Source: Gammaproteobacteria bacterium
GTDB lineage: Bacteria > Pseudomonadota > Gammaproteobacteria > SZUA-229
Assembly (NCBI GenBank): GCA_029882215.1
Contig: JAOULC010000020.1
Coordinates: forward strand, 1-57,018
Reading direction: 5' to 3'
DNA: 57,018 nucleotides
Shown here in pieces: positions 1 through 8,213 of this stretch. Numbering within the stretch: position 1 is the stretch's first letter; each line of letters starts with the position of its first letter. The position numbers were made by a program, and so were the translations under genes. The notes below the pieces were generated by a model. It did no database searches. It was given only the letters and a program-made list of their open reading frames with translations, and was not told the DNA's origin.

Positions 1-97
1 TAAATCAATAAGTTACAACATCACTAAAAAGAAAGGTTAATTGGATAATCTTACTCTAAGTGATTGTTGTAGCTTATTTTTTTGTTGTTATAATGCT
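1..97 (+). promoter_or_regulatory. CRISPR leader (type I-F, left side)
   Basis: This AT-rich stretch directly precedes the first repeat. In type I-F arrays the repeat starts GTTCACTGCC and ends in the crRNA handle CTTAGAAA, so transcription runs left to right and the leader lies here. A TATAAT hexamer sits at 89-94, just before the first repeat; its use as a -10 box is unproven. The leader may continue beyond the left edge of the window. Confidence 0.7.
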
Positions 98-1565
98 GTT
101 CACTGCCGCACAGGCAGCTTAGAAATGATAACCGCCATTTTTGAACAAGGTTACGCAGTTCACTGCCGCACAGGCAGCTTAGAAAACGAAAAAACCTAAC
201 CGGCTTAAGCCGAGCAGGTTCACTGCCGCACAGGCAGCTTAGAAATTACTGATTGCATATTCTGTCATCAATGGCACGTTCACTGCCGCACAGGCAGCTT
301 AGAAAACATACTAACCGCTGAGTTAATGATTAGCTCAGTTCACTGCCGCACAGGCAGCTTAGAAACGCCATTGTATCAGTCGTGATTCCAGTCGTTGGTT
401 CACTGCCGCACAGGCAGCTTAGAAATGTGTTTTAAATTCATCGTCGTTTAAAAACACGTTCACTGCCGCACAGGCAGCTTAGAAAACAAGATCAGCAAGA
501 GTTATCAACAAGCTCGAGTTCACTGCCGCACAGGCAGCTTAGAAAAAGAGACATAATAGAACAACTAGCAACCGACCGTTCACTGCCGCACAGGCAGCTT
601 AGAAATGAAACGTACCTACATACTCGCCTTTTATTTCGTTCACTGCCGCACAGGCAGCTTAGAAATTATCCAGTTGGCGATTATCAAATAGATATTGGTT
701 CACTGCCGCACAGGCAGCTTAGAAAGAGCTAAAAAAAGTCTCTCAGGAGATGAATAAGTTCACTGCCGCACAGGCAGCTTAGAAAAATTAAAATATTTTT
801 AGCGATACCCCATGCAAGTTCACTGCCGCACAGGCAGCTTAGAAAAGTACCTAAAAAAAGGCGCACAAGCATACATCGTTCACTGCCGCACAGGCAGCTT
901 AGAAATGCCGATGGTGCAGGAGCAGTTGGGTGATGCTGTTCACTGCCGCACAGGCAGCTTAGAAAGTTCTGAGTCTTTCTAATAACGCCCTTGCTTGGTT
1001 CACTGCCGCACAGGCAGCTTAGAAAATGAAATAAGCTATAAGTAGTTGATTAGGTAAGTTCACTGCCGCACAGGCAGCTTAGAAAGGTGAAAATCCCATC
1101 CAGCTATTATAGGCTTCGTTCACTGCCGCACAGGCAGCTTAGAAAGGCATGAGAGTGAGAGTGAGACGAACGAGAATGTTCACTGCCGCACAGGCAGCTT
1201 AGAAAATGAATGACATGGCGGTATCGAGTCATTTAAGGTTCACTGCCGCACAGGCAGCTTAGAAAGTCCGAAGGGATACGAGCGGCATTCGATGAGAGTT
1301 CACTGCCGCACAGGCAGCTTAGAAACCATGCAAATTCAATGAACCAAGTTGTAGTTTGTTCACTGCCGCACAGGCAGCTTAGAAAACATCAACCGCTCCC
1401 ACGGTGAAAACGGAATTGTTCACTGCCGCACAGGCAGCTTAGAAAAATAAAGAAAGGACGTTGATTTTTGCGCCAACGTTCACTGCCGCACAGGCAGCTT
1501 AGAAATATAAGTGAACGTTGTTATATTGTCATAACCTGTTCACTGCCGCACAGGCAGCTTAGAAA
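98..1565 (+). CRISPR. Type I-F CRISPR array, 25 repeats and 24 spacers
   Basis: A 28-bp repeat (GTTCACTGCC at the 5' end, CTTAGAAA at the 3' end, with the palindromic core CTGCCGCACAGGCAG) recurs at an exact 60-bp period from 98 to 1538. That gives 25 copies and 24 spacers, all 32 bp. All copies appear identical by eye, including the last. The repeat differs by about one base from the classic Escherichia type I-F repeat, so a Cas6f/Csy4-processed system is expected. No cas gene is in the window; they would be expected to the left of the leader. No spacer is duplicated. A spacer match to phage or plasmid cannot be tested here. Confidence 0.98.
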
Positions 1566-1581
1566 AAGGATGAGCGGCAAT
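1566..1581 (+). other. 16-nt remnant between last repeat and mobile element
   Basis: Only 16 bases separate the final CRISPR repeat from the left inverted repeat of the RAYT element. This is half a normal 32-nt spacer, and the last repeat is not degenerate as terminal repeats of type I-F arrays often are. I infer a truncated spacer or trailer left by the insertion. Confidence 0.5.
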
Positions 1582-1625
1582 AAATGGGCTCAGACTCGAC
1601 TTGATTTGTTTTGCATGTTACTCAG

Positions 1626-1643
1626 CCTGTTCAAAATAACAGG
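1626..1643 (+). promoter_or_regulatory. Hairpin overlapping the ancestral ribosome binding site
   Basis: CCTGTT, a six-base loop CAAAAT, and AACAGG form a perfect 6-bp stem just before the ancestral start ATG at 1656. The right arm contains the AGG of the apparent Shine-Dalgarno sequence (AACAGGAGTAGGGG). It may be a REP-like palindrome or may limit translation. Confidence 0.4.
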
Positions 1644-1655
1644 AGTAGGGGTAAT

Positions 1656-2357
1656 ATGGCTAGATTGCCATGATTTTATATAAAGGATCAGCCACAACAT
1701 TTGATGCAGCGTGGAAATAACAGAGAGCTGATTTTTGGTGTAGAAGATGATTATCAATTTTATCTCGAATGTTTAGAAGAAGCATCAAAAGTAAATGGAC
1801 TAAAAATACACGCTTATGTATTAATGACAAATCATGTTCACCTGCTTGCCTCGCCGACAGAAGAAACGAGTATTTCAAAAACCTTTCAATCTGTTGGTCG
1901 ACGATACGTACAATATTACAATTCCCATTACAACCGTACAGGCACATTATGGGAAGGTCGATATAAATCAACAATAATCGACAGTACAAATTACCTACTA
2001 ACCTGTATGAAGTACATTGAGATGAACCCAGTCAGAGCCAGGAATATGGTAAAACACCCAAAAGATTACCGCTGGAGTAGTTATGGTTATAATGCACAAG
2101 GAAAAGAGGATCGCTTAATAACGCCACATCGTACATATAAAAAACTAGCTGCTTCAGATGAAGAACGACTACAGGTATACCGACATCTATTTAGAACTCA
2201 TTTATCAGAAAATGAATTAAGCGAGATACGGGATTGTACCAATAAGGGGTGGGTGCTTGGCGCTAGTTATTTTAAAGAAAAAGTTGAAAAGCTGACTGAA
2301 CGAAGAGCACAACCAAAGCCAAAAGGCAGGCCTAAGAAGAAATTAAGTCGAGTCTGA
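1656..2357 (+). pseudogene. RAYT / Y1 transposase with early stop codon
   Basis: The intact reading frame begins at ATG 1656 after an AGGAG-type ribosome binding site and reads MARLP, then TGA at 1671-1673, then FYIKDQPQHLMQRGNNR. RAYT proteins normally begin MARLPR followed by a QPQH-QRGNNR segment, so the TGA most simply replaces an arginine CGA codon. The rest is open to 2357 and could restart at TTG 1701 or ATG 1704, giving about 218 residues. It keeps the HUH-type metal-binding motif HVHLL and the usual YVQYYN and GTLWEGRYKS segments. Without its first 15 residues the HUH fold may be impaired. It is probably recently inactivated, though reinitiation or readthrough is possible. Confidence 0.8.
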
Positions 2358-2454
2358 TCCCCATTTCTTGACCATGTTTCATCTATAGATATTTTTAGGC
2401 TGTAAATAATAGCCAAAACGTGGATAATGTCATTGAACTTGTCCTGCCGAAAAA

Positions 2455-3354
2455 TTGGCTGGTGGTCGTGCTGATGTTATTCGTCAAATCCTGGAGAATG
2501 TGGTGGCTGATAAATTGACTGAGCTTACAGAGGTTAAAACAACGCCGAAACTTACATCATCGGTAGTGATCATTGAGGAACCTGCTGAGTTCCTGCAGAT
2601 AGAATTACCTGATCCGCTGGCAGGGAAAATTAATGCTGTGGGTAATGTTGTTGAGTATCTGGCTTCAGAGTCTGTCGCAGAGCCAGTAGTCAAGCATCAG
2701 AATGATGATGTTAGCAGTTCCGAAAATCCGACGAGTAACAACATAGCCGGTACTCGAAACAATGAAAATAATAGCATCCACAGTACCGCTATTTCTGACA
2801 CTCTGTTCGATCAAGCAAAGATTGAACCGGTACCGGTAATTTACAACCGGGCAGCTTCATTCTATAAAGAAGCAGTAAAGAAAAATTTATTACCCGTCGC
2901 AATAATAGTAGTGCTTTTGATCGGCGCTGGTGGCGCCGGTTTTGATTATTTTTTCAGACAGAAAACCAGTCTCAGTGATGCCGTGAACTCGCTAACTCAA
3001 CAGCCCGTTGTTAATCAGGACGCGGCGGTTGATGAAGTGACTGTACCTGTAACTGTAACTGAAACCACAAAGACATTGACAGAAAACCGCTCGTTTGAAC
3101 AGTCGGCAGCAGTTGAAAAAGCAGTCGATGATGTTGAGAAAAAAATAAACAGGAAAATTATCTATATTACTCACGTGGTGAAAAAAGGCGATACACTTTG
3201 GGATATTGCCAGAACCTATGTAAAAGATCCATTTCGTTACCCGGAGCTCGCTGCACTCACTGAGATTATTAACGCGGATCTTATATATCCCGGTGATGTC
3301 ATCCTTATTCCGATCTGGCAGGCAACAAAAGGGTCAGACTTGATTGAAAACTAG
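2455..3354 (+). CDS. LysM-domain membrane protein, probably N-terminally truncated
   Basis: The frame encodes about 300 residues: an acidic N-terminal region, one membrane segment near residues 144-166 (LLPVAIIVVLLIGAGGAGF), a linker, and a C-terminal LysM domain near residues 235-290 (VKKGDTLWDIARTYVKDP, then a NADLIYPGDVILIP motif). LysM domains bind peptidoglycan, so the topology is cytoplasm, membrane, periplasm. The only in-frame start is TTG at 2455, without a convincing ribosome binding site, and the frame stays open back to a TGA at 2434. It lies just right of the RAYT element. I infer that a longer gene lost its 5' part; the missing part could have been an ATPase, as in ExeA-type proteins, but nothing here shows that. 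The last residues (GSDLIEN) are encoded by a sequence resembling the RAYT inverted repeat. Confidence 0.55.
   Translation: MAGGRADVIRQILENVVADKLTELTEVKTTPKLTSSVVIIEEPAEFLQIELPDPLAGKINAVGNVVEYLASESVAEPVVKHQNDDVSSSENPTSNNIAGTRNNENNSIHSTAISDTLFDQAKIEPVPVIYNRAASFYKEAVKKNLLPVAIIVVLLIGAGGAGFDYFFRQKTSLSDAVNSLTQQPVVNQDAAVDEVTVPVTVTETTKTLTENRSFEQSAAVEKAVDDVEKKINRKIIYITHVVKKGDTLWDIARTYVKDPFRYPELAALTEIINADLIYPGDVILIPIWQATKGSDLIEN
3331..3345 (+). repeat. Partial copy of the RAYT terminal repeat
   Basis: GGGTCAGACTTGATT matches the left RAYT inverted repeat (GGG-TCAGACT-TGATT) if five bases (CGACT) are skipped. It forms the last codons and stop of the LysM gene. It may be a solitary or decayed element end, or chance. 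Confidence 0.35.
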
Positions 3355-3796
3355 GTCTTTGTACACTGGCAAAGCGCAGTAAAGGAATTCCTGGTGTCGA
3401 ATATAAAGTATTGGTGACAAATGAGAGTTATTACTATTTGTTGTCTTTAACCCCGTAAAATATTTATCAAAATATGTTTTCGGCTGTACCGAAAACAATA
3501 CGACTGATATCTAAATCTCTACGTTATTATAAACCTTACAGGCAAATCGTGATTTTAAAGTTTGTCGATTTCATCAGGATTCCGACATCATACGTTATAC
3601 TGTTTCCATCGAGTTCAGATTATGAAACGATAAATATTTTTGGGTCAGAGTAAAAAAATACATCTATCATGATTATTTTGTTAGTCGTTAGCGGGTAAAA
3701 ATATTTCCGTCGATATCTATAATCATCACTTTATATATCAATTCTTGTATGCATATCATTTCGTAGCTTGTGTCTGTGCCTTATCACGTGGTCAGT
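3355..3796. other. Intergenic region with one hairpin, no gene seen
   Basis: This AT-rich stretch of 442 bp holds no convincing reading frame. GTTTTCGG (3476-3483), loop CTGTA and CCGAAAAC (3489-3496) form a perfect 8-bp hairpin without a T-run on either strand. A further GGGTCAGA word lies near 3642. The C39-like peptidase gene converges from the right. Confidence 0.5.
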
Positions 3797-4792
3797 TCAG
3801 TGTGTCGGACAAGTTATATTTTCACAGCTACCAGTATCTGATACAGAGGACTGATGTATTTCTAGTAGTGACTGCTCGATATTTTTGTCACTGGGTGAAA
3901 GTGACATGGCACAGTTTACGGCTTGAAGCGCCTGATCTTTACAGTTTTTAGCAGCCAGCACATAAGCCAGGTTGTTCCAGGCACTGGCATTAGTTTTACG
4001 CTGATTAAGTTCACTGTAAAAAGCTAGTAATGCCTTGTCGTAATTTCCGGCGGCATATTCTGAATTACCCAGTGCCATTAATGTAATAGAGTTATCTGGC
4101 CAGCGCTTTGCTCCTGCGCGGAATGCTTTTAAAGCCTGTCGGGGAAAGCCTGATGACTGAAGGTCCTGACTGGCTTGTGTGTAGTCAATCGGGTTTGCTG
4201 TGAATGGTATTTCACCCGGCTTAATAACAACATATGACCAGTGCTTTGCGCGCTGCCAGGTTCTTTCAAAGGTGCTAAAGCTAACTGAATGTTGCCGTAT
4301 GGCGCCTGAACGTAATATCAGCTCAGCCGTGCTTAAATTATAGCCAACAGCGACGGCATAATGCCATTGAGGCCAAATGGCCAGCGACAGGTTTTGGAAA
4401 ACAAGAACGGGGTTTCCATTATTAATTTCATTTAGTAACGCGCTTAATTTGGGGGCTAACTTATAACTAAGCAGGCCGTAACTGCGCGCAGTGGCGATCA
4501 TGTCAAGTTGTAGACTGCCTTTGCGCTGCGGGATATAAACTTTACCGGTCAGCTCATCCGGCGTGATTTTAATATCGCTGTGATCAAGTATGGTTGCAAG
4601 AGCCGCGGGACCACACTGGTATTGGCGTTGTGGAAAAAATGCGACGCTGGTTAGCTCTGCCTGCGGTTGTATCTGTTCAGGCGGGTGAGACTTCAGCTGC
4701 AGCGTTTGTGGCGTACTGGCGCAGGCAGAAAGCAAAGACAGCAGGAAAATGCCAGTTACTAGCCTGACATTTATACTAGCGGTAATATACAA
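3797..4792 (-). CDS. PA2778-family C39-like cysteine peptidase with TPR domain (lipoprotein)
   Basis: This 331-residue protein begins with a lipoprotein signal (hydrophobic LVTGIFLLSLLSAC, lipobox Cys24). A papain-like C39-type peptidase domain follows, with the nucleophile in QYQCGPAAL (Cys60) and histidine in WPQWHYAVAVGY (His144). A C-terminal TPR-like region (about 205-310) includes YAAGNYDKALLAFYSEL and NASAWNNLAYVLAAK. C39 domains cleave double-glycine leaders in exporters, but these stand-alone lipoproteins have no established substrate. The start is TTG at 4792, nine bases after the stop of the PA2779-type gene, so the two form one operon. The pair is widely conserved in proteobacteria, which supports a joint envelope function. 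The assignment is from remembered family features, not a search. Confidence 0.85.
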   Translation of the reverse strand: MYITASINVRLVTGIFLLSLLSACASTPQTLQLKSHPPEQIQPQAELTSVAFFPQRQYQCGPAALATILDHSDIKITPDELTGKVYIPQRKGSLQLDMIATARSYGLLSYKLAPKLSALLNEINNGNPVLVFQNLSLAIWPQWHYAVAVGYNLSTAELILRSGAIRQHSVSFSTFERTWQRAKHWSYVVIKPGEIPFTANPIDYTQASQDLQSSGFPRQALKAFRAGAKRWPDNSITLMALGNSEYAAGNYDKALLAFYSELNQRKTNASAWNNLAYVLAAKNCKDQALQAVNCAMSLSPSDKNIEQSLLEIHQSSVSDTGSCENITCPTH

Positions 4793-4801
4793 GACAGGTG
4801 C

Positions 4802-5200
4802 TTATCTATTGATGTTTTTTACGAATGGAAATACATCGGTCGCACCCAGCATATCGGTAATAACCAGTACTACAAAGATGGTTACAACCGCACCTAATAC
4901 GCCACTACCTGCTGGCTGCTGTTCATATGTCTGTGTAAGCTCAGCGAGCTCAGAGTCCGTCATCCGCTTAATTCGATCTTTTGCCTCTGACGGGCTAATT
5001 CCCATGTCTGTCAGCTGGCTATGAATTTCTTCACGGTCAAGTATTGTTACCATCTGCTTTACAGATGTATTGTGCTGTGCGTTTCTTAATATATCATTAT
5101 TGTTCACCATAGCAGCGTGAACAGGGGTTATCTGTATGCAGAGCATGATGAAAATGGCCAGATAAGAAATCAGTTTTCTAATGCGGCTAACTATATTCAT
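4802..5200 (-). CDS. PA2779-family small envelope protein
   Basis: A 132-residue protein starting MNIVSRIRKLISYLAIFIM, with a signal peptide ending near the APVHAA-like site (TPVHAAM). A charged middle follows (LTDMGISPSEAKDRIKRM), then a C-terminal membrane segment (VVTIFVVLVITDMLGATDVFPFVK). This order is typical of the PA2779 family, always found beside a PA2778-type peptidase, as here. The frame is open 54 codons further upstream, but ATG at 5200 is preceded by TGAGGT at good spacing, and family members start with this MN-SR segment, so I chose it. The function is unknown; the ITDxLGxTDVFPF-type C-terminus is the hallmark. Confidence 0.88.
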   Translation of the reverse strand: MNIVSRIRKLISYLAIFIMLCIQITPVHAAMVNNNDILRNAQHNTSVKQMVTILDREEIHSQLTDMGISPSEAKDRIKRMTDSELAELTQTYEQQPAGSGVLGAVVTIFVVLVITDMLGATDVFPFVKNINR

Positions 5201-5433
5201 AGGTATTACCTCAGAGCTGTAAAATGTGTCAAAAGCTAGTTGCAATATTATAGTAAAAACTGCTCTGATAACATCAATTATCCTTGCTAAAGAAAGTGAG
5301 GGGATTTTAAGGTCTTTATATAAGCGGTTTTCTGTTTCGTTTAATAATTCACGACTTTTCATTAAGCCTATCTAATGGTTTTACTATTCACTGCTGATCG
5401 GGGAAATGAGACATCTAACAGCATTAGAAAATG

Positions 5434-5440
5434 CTATAAT
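5434..5440 (+). promoter_or_regulatory. Extended -10 promoter before hsp70-like gene
   Basis: A perfect TATAAT at 5435-5440 is preceded by TG at the extended -10 position (TGCTATAAT). It lies about 40 bp before the start of the Hsp70-like gene. No strong -35 box is visible. Confidence 0.5.
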
Positions 5441-5481
5441 CTGCCACCATATTTATCCCACCGTAACGAGGAAAAAGACAG

Positions 5482-6942
5482 ATGTACGCAGGTTTAGACT
5501 TTGGTACTTCAAATTGTTTGATTGGTATATGGCAGAATAATGCGCCGCTTCTTCTGCCGCTTGAAGGTCAAAGCACTCGCTTACCATCTGCACTGTATAC
5601 ATCCCGCCAAAGTGTCGCTGTTAAAAAAATTGATCAGGTTCAGTTGCAGACGCGAATCATTGCTGCTAAAAAACGACAAGCCAGCACACTTGAAACGGCA
5701 AAATCAGAAAACAGAGGCGTTAAAATATTATCTGATACCGAGCTAGAAAATCATGAACGCGGACTTATGCGTCGAGAGATCGAGCAGCGCTTGAAAGAGC
5801 AAGCCGCGGACTGGTCGAAAGAAGACGGTCTATTCGCTGATAGCGAGATGGCCTTTGGCGAAGAAGCAATTCTAAGTCACATTGAGGACTCGCAAAGCGG
5901 CTATTTTGTTAAGTCCCCTAAATCTTTTCTCGGCGCAGATATTAGCAATCAACATATTGAGCTGTTTTCTGAAATCATCACCAGAATGATGGCGCATATT
6001 AAAAACAATGCGGAAAAAAGTACTCAGGAGGAAATACAAAATATTGTTATTGGTAGGCCTGTAAATTTTCATGGAACAAGAGGCGAGCTGGGTAATATAC
6101 AGGCGCTTAATATTATTGAACGCTCGGCCATCGCAGCAGGGTTTAAGAATATTGATTTCCAGATGGAACCGATGGCTGCAGCACTTGATTTTGAGCGTAG
6201 CCTTACAGAAGACAAACTGGTACTTGTACTGGATGCCGGCGGCGGTACCACGGACTGCTCAATGGTTAAGCTGGGTCCTTCTTATATCGGCTTGAATGAC
6301 AGAACCGATTCAATACTCGGTCATAGCGGGGACCGTGTTGGGGGTACTGATCTCGATATAAAATTAGCCTTAAAAAGTATCATGCCACATTTTGGTAAAG
6401 ATACATTGCTGGAAAACGGCCTGCCGATACCTGTGACATTATTCTGGGATGCTGTAACGACAAATGATGTGAATGTTCAGGCGGAGTTTTTATCACCTCG
6501 GACTCAGCGAGATATAGCCTCTTATCTGTCACAAGCGGTTGATAAGAAAAAATTTCAGCGCTTTAAAATACTGCAGCAAGAGCGGTTGATACTTCAGCTA
6601 AACCGCAGTGCGGAACTGGCGAAAATTAATTTGTCAGAAAAGGACTGTGTAAATATCTATCTTGATTATATTGAAGATGATTTTGGTATTACTGTCTGTC
6701 GTGATGATATGCGTAAAGCAATAGAGCGTGAACTGGATGTGTTTATCTCTTTGATGAGAGAGGTAGAAACCCAGGCAGATCAAAAACCTGACATCATCTA
6801 TGTAACCGGTGGAACGGCTAAGTCACCGGTTATTGAGGACTGGATTCGATCGCATTATGGCGATATCGAGATAGTGGTTGGTGATGCATTTGGCAGTGTC
6901 GTTTCTGGCCTGACTACCTGGGCTCACAGAATATACGGATAA
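5482..6942 (+). CDS. yegD: YegD-like Hsp70-family ATPase
   Basis: A 486-residue stand-alone Hsp70/actin-fold protein. The phosphate-1 loop is GLDFGTSNCLIG (residues 4-15), the phosphate-2 loop is LVLDAGGGTTDCSMV (about 249-263), and the adenosine motif is YVTGGTAKSPVIEDW near the C-terminus. It lacks the substrate-binding and lid domains of DnaK, matching the YegD class, which is about 450 residues. An extra charged segment at roughly 55-115 lengthens it. An AGGA ribosome binding site lies 8-10 bases before ATG 5482. No J-protein or GrpE neighbour is present. YegD-type proteins have no settled client, so a chaperone-like role is family knowledge only. Confidence 0.88.
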   Translation: MYAGLDFGTSNCLIGIWQNNAPLLLPLEGQSTRLPSALYTSRQSVAVKKIDQVQLQTRIIAAKKRQASTLETAKSENRGVKILSDTELENHERGLMRREIEQRLKEQAADWSKEDGLFADSEMAFGEEAILSHIEDSQSGYFVKSPKSFLGADISNQHIELFSEIITRMMAHIKNNAEKSTQEEIQNIVIGRPVNFHGTRGELGNIQALNIIERSAIAAGFKNIDFQMEPMAAALDFERSLTEDKLVLVLDAGGGTTDCSMVKLGPSYIGLNDRTDSILGHSGDRVGGTDLDIKLALKSIMPHFGKDTLLENGLPIPVTLFWDAVTTNDVNVQAEFLSPRTQRDIASYLSQAVDKKKFQRFKILQQERLILQLNRSAELAKINLSEKDCVNIYLDYIEDDFGITVCRDDMRKAIERELDVFISLMREVETQADQKPDIIYVTGGTAKSPVIEDWIRSHYGDIEIVVGDAFGSVVSGLTTWAHRIYG

Positions 6943-7191
6943 ACGCAGACAGTGATGTAATAACATGAATCAGTAATAGACTGGATTAGAGTATTTAAAA
7001 GCAGTTGTCAAATGCTCCCAGTATCGTACAGTAAATGCAATATATCGTTAATAGGTATTTTTTACTAAACGATGATGTATCCTTTACATCTATATGAGCA
7101 CAACGCTAAACTCTTACTCTATCGACTAGGGTTGTAGTCCCTGTACCATAAAATGGATTGACTATTGACTTCAATTGAGTGAGGTACCTGC

Positions 7192-7401
7192 ATGCTAGAA
7201 GATAAGCCTCAATCAAAACCCTCTGGTTTCTACCAACGGTATAAAAGACTGTCACCCGGTAAAAAAGCAATTATCATCGTATTTCTTATCTGGCTGATAC
7301 AGGCATTACCTAAGTGGGCAGTTGTGATTACTGCCGATGGAGAAACATCTGCCAAAATTATGCGATTCTTTTACACACCGCGTGCAGATATTGAACAATG
7401 A
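7192..7401 (+). CDS. Small single-pass membrane protein, unknown
   Basis: A 69-residue protein with a basic, proline-containing N-terminus, a clear membrane segment (AIIIVFLIWLIQALPKWAVV, about 26-45) and a short polar tail. GTGAGG lies at a suitable distance before ATG 7192. I do not recognise the family. It lies between the Hsp70-like and GlcG-like genes on the same strand but is separated from both by over 100 bp, so it is probably its own transcript. Confidence 0.6.
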   Translation: MLEDKPQSKPSGFYQRYKRLSPGKKAIIIVFLIWLIQALPKWAVVITADGETSAKIMRFFYTPRADIEQ

Positions 7402-7519
7402 CGGGATTGTTTATATCTCATGATCTAAAACGAGTGATGAGAAGATATTTTAAAACGAATACGATCTACCGAATTGTTGTATATTATTCGTCAGTTAATT
7501 TTAAGGCGAGGTATAGAGA

Positions 7520-8029
7520 ATGAAAATAAGCACTAAAACACAGTTTTTCATTTTGCTTATGATGCTGTCACTGAATAATAACAGCAGTGCCAAAGACGTT
7601 GTACAAGCAAGAAGTATCGGCATGGATCTGGCAAGAGATATTGCTAATGAGGCGGTGATGGCCTGTCGGCAAGACGGCTTTCATGTCAGCGCAGTCGTTG
7701 TTGATCGCAATGGCCTGCTACGGGCTGCACTGAGGGATGATTTGGCTTCCCGGTTTACCCTGGAAGTCGCTGAGCGCAAAGCTAATATGACCGTGATGGC
7801 ATGGACAGACAGCGGCGCATTCAGAGCTGCGCGCAGAGATATTCAGCAGGAACTTAATCATATAAACGGATTGATTGTAATGGAGGGCGGTATCAAAATT
7901 ACTGCCAGTGGCTATAACCTGGGAGCTGTTGGTGTTAGCGGAGCACCCGGCGGTGACAAAGATGCCATATGTGCAAACAAAGCACTGAAGAAGCTGGCTG
8001 AACGAATCGAGTTTGCGATAGAGGAATAA
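7520..8029 (+). CDS. Secreted GlcG/HbpS-like (DUF336) protein
   Basis: A 169-residue protein with an N-terminal signal peptide (FFILLMMLSLNNNSSA, cleavage near residue 24) and a single GlcG/HbpS domain. Typical segments are ARDIANEAVMACRQ, VSAVVVDRNGLLRAALRDD, KANMTVMAW, GLIVMEGGIKI and GAVGVSGAPGGDKDAICANKA. The family includes the haem-binding HbpS of Streptomyces and the glycolate-operon protein GlcG. The signal peptide places this copy in the periplasm. GAGG lies eight bases before ATG 7520. A strong hairpin follows the stop at about 31 bp. A second, cytoplasmic family member lies at 33050-33514. Confidence 0.85.
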   Translation: MKISTKTQFFILLMMLSLNNNSSAKDVVQARSIGMDLARDIANEAVMACRQDGFHVSAVVVDRNGLLRAALRDDLASRFTLEVAERKANMTVMAWTDSGAFRAARRDIQQELNHINGLIVMEGGIKITASGYNLGAVGVSGAPGGDKDAICANKALKKLAERIEFAIEE

Positions 8030-8059
8030 TCGCTATTCGGATATTCAGGCATATAATGC

Positions 8060-8085
8060 ACCGCCTGCAGTAATCGGCAGGCGGT
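8060..8085 (+). terminator. Hairpin after the GlcG-like gene
   Basis: ACCGCCTGC (8060-8068), an 8-nt loop and GCAGGCGGT (8077-8085) form a perfect 9-bp GC-rich stem. Flanking ATAAT and ATTAT can extend it with a 2-nt bulge. A T-run is lacking, so termination is likely but not certain. Confidence 0.6.
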
Positions 8086-8213
8086 ATTATCGGAGCTTGT
8101 CCGAGCTGTTTAACTCACTGAATGCACTGATATAACCATGAACATTTCAAACAAAGTAGAACAGCTGGAAATATTATCAGGATCCGGTATTAAAAAAAAA
8201 TAAAGGCTTTAAG

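Larger units (their letters stand above)
1582..2366 (+). mobile_element. RAYT (REP-associated transposase) element with terminal inverted repeats
   Basis: Near-perfect inverted repeats bound the transposase gene. The left copy at 1582-1607 and the reverse complement of 2340-2366 share AAATGGG, the core TCAGACTCGACTT and the end ATTT, differing by a one-base indel and two substitutions. The right copy overlaps the 3' end of the gene, including its stop codon. RAYT transposases (Y1, IS200-related) usually act on REP palindromes, so long end-to-end inverted repeats are notable. No target-site duplication is evident. Confidence 0.75.

Noticed and set aside
262-290. Sigma-54-like GG-N10-GC pattern at a spacer-repeat junction
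   Set aside because: Formed by chance where the spacer end meets the fixed repeat; it sits inside the array with no gene to serve.
1468-1683. 71-codon frame crossing the last CRISPR repeats
   Set aside because: Its text is translated repeat and spacer sequence, so it is not a gene.
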